Shown in pieces: positions 58,841-64,000 of a stretch of DNA of 64,000 bases; positions within the stretch are counted from its first letter, which is position 1; the number at the start of each line of letters is the position of its first letter. The notes below the pieces were generated by a model. It saw nothing but the letters and a program-made list of their open reading frames with translations. It was not told the origin of the DNA and did no database searches. The stretch spans positions 31,186,452-31,250,451 of the forward strand of contig JAKSZU010000018.1 of assembly GCA_026018925.1 (NCBI GenBank), given 5' to 3'. A program made the translations under genes and the position numbers. The stretch is from Tupaia tana (Eukaryota; Chordata; Mammalia; Scandentia; Tupaiidae).

Positions 58841-59119
58841 AGCCCTTACTATTAAAACATGCATGCCGAGGTGTGTGTGAATCACTTTCCTATGCCCTAA
58901 TTCAGCCCTTGAGCCAATTCTATGATAATCTCCAGGGCTCCTAGCTTCTAAGTAGTACTCCAACCCAAGGCAGTTTCTCTCTAAGCCTCAGTTTACCAGT
59001 TATAATAGAGGGTTTTATTTACTTGAATCCATAAATTAAATAACATCTGCAAAGTATCTATCCCCATTTCTGGGGGAAATACTAGTTTCCTTACAAATAG
59101 ATCCCCACTATAGTCTGAG

Positions 59120-59265
59120 GAGCACTGGACTAAGAGCCCAAGGACAGAAGGAACTGTCTCATCGTTCTTTCACTATGTGTCTTGGACAAATAGCTGCTTC
59201 TTCATTTGTCAAGTGGAGATGATAATCCATGTCCTAGGAGACAACCATGGCTGGGACAGTGAGGT
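59120..59265 (+). repeat. MIR
   Basis: CACTATGTGTCTTGGACAAA and TTCATTTGTCAAGTGGAGAT. Confidence 0.7.
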
Positions 59266-59350
59266 CACAATGCAAGGCAGTGCCTATGGGCACAAGCCCT
59301 GTTAGTCATAGGGTGGACTAGCTGTCACCTCAGTTCCAGCTACAACTTTT

Positions 59351-59619
59351 TTTTTTTTTTTTTTGGAGAGGTTTTTCGCTATAGGGCGCGTGCGCTCGCC
59401 AGACAGACAGAGAGAGACATAGAGACAGAAAGCGAGAAATCACCCCCCAGGGGGGATGGTCACGCCGCAATCCCTTCTCCTCCATTCTCCTCTCGGGATC
59501 TTGGGCACGCACGCACACGCGCCCGGCGTGAGTTGTAAGCCACCGGGTCCGAGACGCAAACCGCGGTCGACTACGTGGGAGTCCAGCGACATAGCCATTA
59601 TGCTAACTGCTGGTTCCCC
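59351..59619 (-). mobile_element. tRNA-derived SINE (long type), young
   Basis: Perfect 13-bp AGCTACAACTTTT at 59338-59350 and 59620-59632. Confidence 0.96.
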
Positions 59620-59789
59620 AGCTACAACTTTTATGGTGTGTAGTCATCCCAGGCCCCACCTTTAACTCAGATAAATACTCTAGGTATTAGCTGGCATGTT
59701 CTTCTCTCTGGCTAGCAAGATCTCTGTCCTCAAATTTTTGGAGAACTATTTGGTTTACCTATGTATCTATGTATTTTTCTGTTTATCAT

Positions 59790-60000
59790 CTATCTTTTCA
59801 AGCTCATATCTTTCTTTCATGAGAGTGAGAAAGATAAGTGCCTTCAACAGGGTCTCATGACTGATTTCTGCCAGCCTCCCCAGCCAGCTAGGATTATGGG
59901 TCTGTGTATGTCAACTGGGGAAACCAAACTCGTGATCATCCATAGGGATCCAGCATCACTGAGCAGTGTGTAGTCAATGGACCACCAAGCTGGCTCTGGA
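59790..60000 (-). mobile_element. Possible second tRNA-7SL chimeric SINE
   Basis: Minus strand: tRNA-like part, then CCATAATCCTAGCTGGCTGG and ATGAGACCCTGT, which match 7SL/Alu landmarks in order. Diverged. Confidence 0.45.
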
Positions 60001-60027
60001 GAGCTTTTTAAATACTGATATCATTTT

Positions 60028-60294
60028 TTCTTTTTTTTTTTTGGAGAGGTTTTTGCTATAGGGCGCGTGCGCTCGCCAGACAGAGAGAGAAAGACAGAGA
60101 GACAGAAAGCGAGAAATCACCCCCCAGAGGGGATGGCCACGCCGCAATCCCTTCTCCTCCATTCTCCTCTTGGGATCTTGGGCACGCACGCACACGCGCC
60201 TGGCGTGAGTTTAAGCCACCGGGTCCGGGACTCGAACCACGGTTGACTACGTGGGAGTCCAGCAACATAGTCATTACGCTAACTGCTGGTCCCC
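60028..60294 (-). mobile_element. tRNA-derived SINE (long type)
   Basis: AATACTGATATCATTTT / AATACTGATGTCATTTT flanks. Confidence 0.95.
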
Positions 60295-61318
60295 ATCAAT
60301 ACTGATGTCATTTTGATTCCTGCACATCTCCACTTTCACTCAATCTCCTACTACATATTTAATGAGCTTCTACTAGGTGCCTGTGGCTGTCTCAGTAAAC
60401 GAGATCAAGTCTTACCTTTGTGGAGCCAATTTTCTAATAGATCTGTGGTTGAATTCCATCCTGGTGACAGCTAAGCTTTGCTCCAAAGTGCCTCTGAGCT
60501 GGCTCTCTTCATCCCCATGGCCCCAGCCACAGCTTTCCCTACTGGCTCCCTTCTAAGGGGTCTTCCCCCTCAGCCCATCACCCTGAGAACTACCAGAAAA
60601 GCCTGCCTTAATTCCAGCAGCATCGTAATACTATTACTTGCAAACAAGGTTGCCCAACAAGCTTTCTTGTCCTAGGTCATTAAAACCAAGTTCTCTAAAT
60701 TAAACTCCAACACTCCCACCCTTATCACCTCTACTGACATTCCCTAGGGCTATGATGGCTCAGAGATATGTGTCCCATACTTGAACTTGCCCTCATTTTT
60801 CTATTCTACCACAGAAGGTAGAGAGGGCAGGAACCAACCCCACTTTATAGATGAGGAAACTAAGGCATAGAGAATAAGGCCATTTGTTTCCGAGTTCTTT
60901 TCATCCAGAAGGGACACAGTGTTGTGGCATCAGAAGAGGTTGGCTCTGAAGGGACTATATCTCTTCTCTTTCCTCTTTGTCCTTCTCCTCTCTTTGTATA
61001 GTGTCTCCCTCCTGCGGTACACAGCTCCAAAACGCTTTCCTGTAACACTACACATCTCAGCAGCTATAGGAACTGCAGTGTGTCCCAGCTTTTCTGTGTG
61101 TGTTTCCTGAACCACCTCAGTCTAGTTTACACGCCTAGACAATGGGGCTAATAATATCTACCTTAATGAGATGGAATGATAAATCTGGGTGACATGCACA
61201 GCCTTAGGCCTGGGATGTGGGGCAGATCTTGAATAGAGTCATCATTATTTGATTCAAATGTGTTTTTATGTTTCTTGCCCTCATTCTACTATAAACTTCA
61301 CAAGGGCAGGGAGTAACC

Positions 61319-61511
61319 AACTTTATTTTATTTTATTTTTTTTGCTTTTAAATAATTAATTATTTAATTTTATCATTATTATTATTATTATTTTAACCAA
61401 TGAGAGACATAGAGAGGGAAAGTGAATAAACAAGCTGCCAGGTCTGGGACTCGAACAATGGTTAGCCACCTGAGAGTCCAGTGCCTTAAGCACCGCGCCA
61501 CCTGCCAGTCC
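61319..61511 (-). mobile_element. tRNA-derived SINE (short type)
   Basis: CAGGGAGTAAC / CAGGGGAGTAAC flanks; (ATT)n in the tail. Confidence 0.92.
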
Positions 61512-61540
61512 CAGGGGAGTAACTATCTCTACTATCTCTC

Positions 61541-61818
61541 TCTCTCTATTTTTTTTTCTTGGAGAGGTTTTTTTGCTATAGGGCTCGTGCACTCACCAGA
61601 AAGACAGAGAGAGACAGAGAGACAGAAAGCAAGAAATCATCCCCCACCCACAGTGGGTATGGCCACACTGCAATCCCTTCTCCCCCATTCTCCTCTCGGG
61701 ATCTTGGGCATGTATGCACATGTGCCTGGCGTGAGTTTAAGCTACTGGGTTTGGGACTTGAACCACAGTCGACTATGTGGGAGTCCAGAGACATAGCCAT
61801 TACACCAGCTGCTGGTCC
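61541..61818 (-). mobile_element. tRNA-derived SINE (long type)
   Basis: CTCTACTATCTCT duplicated on both sides. Confidence 0.94.
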
Positions 61819-62823
61819 CTCTACTATCTCTTGACCACTGTCTCCCAGCACCTAGCTAACTGCCTGGCACATATTTATGCTGCATAAATATTTGTGGGCT
61901 TAGTGGAAGTCTCTAAAAGCAGGGGCTGAGTATCCCTGGCACATGGAGGCAGCTATTCATTTTCCATGACTCTTGAGCTCTCACTCCTTCTCTGGCAGAA
62001 TGCCTCTGGGGCCTTTGCAGACTCGACACCAGGGCCAGTGTTTTAAGTTCATTAATCACCTCTCTTGGCAAAGTAATCTGCCTCCTTTGGAAGCCCAGCC
62101 CAGAGCTTCTGATAGGCCCCTCAGTTCTGCCCCTTTTAAGGAAGTCTCATGGAGCTTCCTCTGCAGAAAAGGCTGTCTGTCCTGCACCCTGGCTTTGGAA
62201 GGCGGGCTTGTCGCAAAAAAGCTCTGGCAGTGGTCTTCTCTGTCCAGAAACTTGGCAAGGCACTGCTGTAAACTGCATAGGCGTGTGTGGGCATACACAG
62301 TCTTTTTCACACATGGACATGTCTGTTCTTATGTTTACGTACGTACACAGGGTGCGTGGAAGGGTGATCATAATTGTCCCCAACACCATGATTCAAAGAC
62401 GCTAGAGCTTTATGATGCTAAGATTCACGTTTCTATGATTCTACGACTCTCGCTGTCCATGACTCTAAGATTTGCAGATTCGGCACGCCGGAGGCCGACA
62501 CGCCATCTGCAGTACGTGCATGTGCCTGGGAGTGTTCCGGAGCCTGTGGGTGGGAAGCCTGCTCTGTGGTTTCCTGGCTGATGTTTTCTTTCTCCGGGCT
62601 TGAGATATCAATCAGCTTGGCTGCTAAGTGTCTTAGCAATACGTCTGGAATTTCAGCTCAACACAGGCAGACTGGGACATTAGCAGCTTCTGAATGCAAG
62701 GCAGTGGGGATAGAGGGGAGGGGTTTGGAGAATAAAAGAGGAAGAGGAGAGAGGCCTTAGGAAGGAAATGGGATTGTTGGGGCCTCATAGGCCTCAGGGA
62801 ATGCCCTATAAGAAGTTCTTGAG

Positions 62824-63366
62824 TGGGGCCAGCAGGTGGCATGGTGATTAAGGCAGCTGAATTCCAACAGGGCTAACAGGTTCCAGTCTCAGACCTGGCG
62901 GCTCAAAAACCACACCAAGTGGGGAACCAGCAGTTAGTGTAATGGCTATGTCGCTGGACTCCCACGTAGTTGAGTCCCAGACCCGGTGGCTTAAAACTCA
63001 CGCCGGGCGCGTGTGTGTGCGTGCCCAAGATCCCGAGAGGAGAATGGAGGAGAAGGGATTGCGGCGTGACCATCCCCCCTGGGGGGTGATTTCTCGCTTT
63101 CTATTTCTATGTCTCTCTCTGTCTGGCGAGTGCACCCTATAGCGAAAAAAACCTCTCAAAAAAAAAAAAAAAAAAAAATCACACCAGGTGTGTGTGCGTG
63201 CTGCCCAAAATCTGAAGAGGAGAATGGAGGAGAAGGATTTTGGTGTGGCCATCATCCTGGAAGGTGATTTCTCACTTTCCCTCTCCCTGTCTCTCTGTCT
63301 CTTTCCTACCTGGCGAGTGCACATACCCTATGACAAAAACCTAAGCCAAACCAAACGAAACCAAAA
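62824..63366 (+). mobile_element. tRNA-derived SINE split by a younger SINE
   Basis: Outer copy: 62824-62922 and about 63177-63366; ends in a (CCAAA)n-like tail. Confidence 0.92.
62923..63177 (+). mobile_element. Younger tRNA-derived SINE nested in an older one
   Basis: ACCACACCAAGTG / ATCACACCAGGTG target copies derive from the outer SINE. Confidence 0.92.
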
Positions 63367-63485
63367 CGTTATTGGGTAGGACCCAGATTCGGTGGCAGGC
63401 ATACAAAGAGAGAATGAAAAGACACCTCAAGGAATTTTTGCACTAACTACCCCTTCCCCACTCACCAAATGACCTTGTCCCGATG

Positions 63486-63521
<36 letters not shown>

Positions 63522-63605
63522 TATATATTTTATTTTATATATATATTTATATAGAGATATTTTATCTATATATATATAGATATTTTATCTATCTATCTAT
63601 CTATA
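63486..63605. repeat. Compound (TA)(CA)(TATC)n microsatellite
   Basis: TA, CA, TATTTA and TATC tracts in succession, ending at a MITE. Confidence 0.9.
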
Positions 63606-63728
63606 TCTCCAAAAGGTCATAGGGAATATCTATTATGAAAAAACTATACATGGATGTTTTAAAAGTTTTACACCAAAACAAACGCATACGTTCATTCCAT
63701 TTTCCATAAACTTTGTGAAGTCCCCTGA
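63602..63728. mobile_element. Mariner-like MITE
   Basis: Left end abuts a TATC microsatellite; right end AAGTCCCCTGA followed by TA. Confidence 0.75.
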
Positions 63729-64000
63729 TAAACAGCTTGGACAAGTCATTTCATTTCCTTGGACCTTACTTTCCTCCTCTGGAGAGTGTGACGAATTATG
63801 ATCAAACTCCTGAGGTTCGGGCTGCCTTTTATGAACCATTCCTGGATACTGGGTTCATTAGTTCCTTAGCCTTGACCATGGCCTCTGAGAACTAGACCTT
63901 TGGATGACTTGGAATAGTGAGCTACCTGCTGCTTCCCAACTACCTTCTGCCAGCCTGTACCCAGAGCACGGGGCCAGAGAGTGCCCGCTGCCTCTCAGGG

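Larger units (their letters stand above)
60295..62823. other. MMP2 intron background
   Basis: Moderately GC sequence with two SINEs; the 202-residue open frame at 61973-62581 shows no family resemblance and no MMP2 exon was found. Confidence 0.5.

Noticed and set aside
61973-62581. 202-residue plus-strand open frame
   Set aside because: Low-complexity composition, no splice or homology support, antisense within the MMP2 intron.

Overview
The window is nuclear DNA of a placental mammal. The evidence is short exons in very long introns, canonical GT-AG junctions, recognisable mammalian genes, and a large load of retroelements (MIR, L1, L2-like, ERV, processed pseudogenes and about fifty copies of a lineage-specific tRNA-derived SINE). 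The species cannot be fixed from the sequence alone. The abundant tRNA-headed SINE is not a primate Alu, rodent B1/B2, carnivore, equid or rabbit type. A colugo (whose CYN SINEs are tRNA-only) is my best guess, at low confidence, and a few tRNA/7SL chimeric relics point in the same broad direction (Euarchontoglires).

Two genes lie head to tail on the minus strand. LPCAT2 (lysophosphatidylcholine acyltransferase 2 / lyso-PAF acetyltransferase) starts at 51040 and runs leftward off the window. Its first ten coding exons (about residues 1-354, covering the membrane segment and the whole acyltransferase core with the HX4D and EGTC motifs) are present at 51040-50870, 38687-38548, 36050-35833, 34549-34437, 32310-32250, 31445-31387, 29017-28983, 24580-24526, 4259-4177 and 990-865. 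The EF-hand exons lie beyond the left edge. About 2.4 kb upstream is the 3' end of MMP2 (72-kDa gelatinase): its last two coding exons (57615-57506 and 54332-54229) and a 3' UTR ending near an AATAAA at 53453-53458. The same MMP2-LPCAT2 order is known from human 16q12.2.

Layout: 1-24.5 kb holds LPCAT2 exons 10-9 and a 20-kb intron 8 with a nearly full-length but inactivated class I (gammaretrovirus-like) endogenous retrovirus at 11335-20759, antisense to the gene. 24.5-38.7 kb holds exons 8-2. 38.7-50.87 kb is intron 1, filled by ancient antisense L1 fragments, a solo betaretrovirus-like LTR, SINEs, and a 45-bp minisatellite abutting the exon 1 donor. 50.85-51.35 kb is the CpG-rich LPCAT2 promoter. 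53.4-64 kb is the MMP2 tail, with a UBE2L3 processed pseudogene in an intron, four mariner-like MITEs and stacked SINEs.

I saw no previously undescribed gene system. The unusual material is repeat biology: tRNA/7SL chimeric SINEs, a SINE with an apparent 3' transduction, a SINE dimer, deeply nested insertions, an LTR pair differing in repeat number, and tandem repeats lying against two LPCAT2 splice donors.
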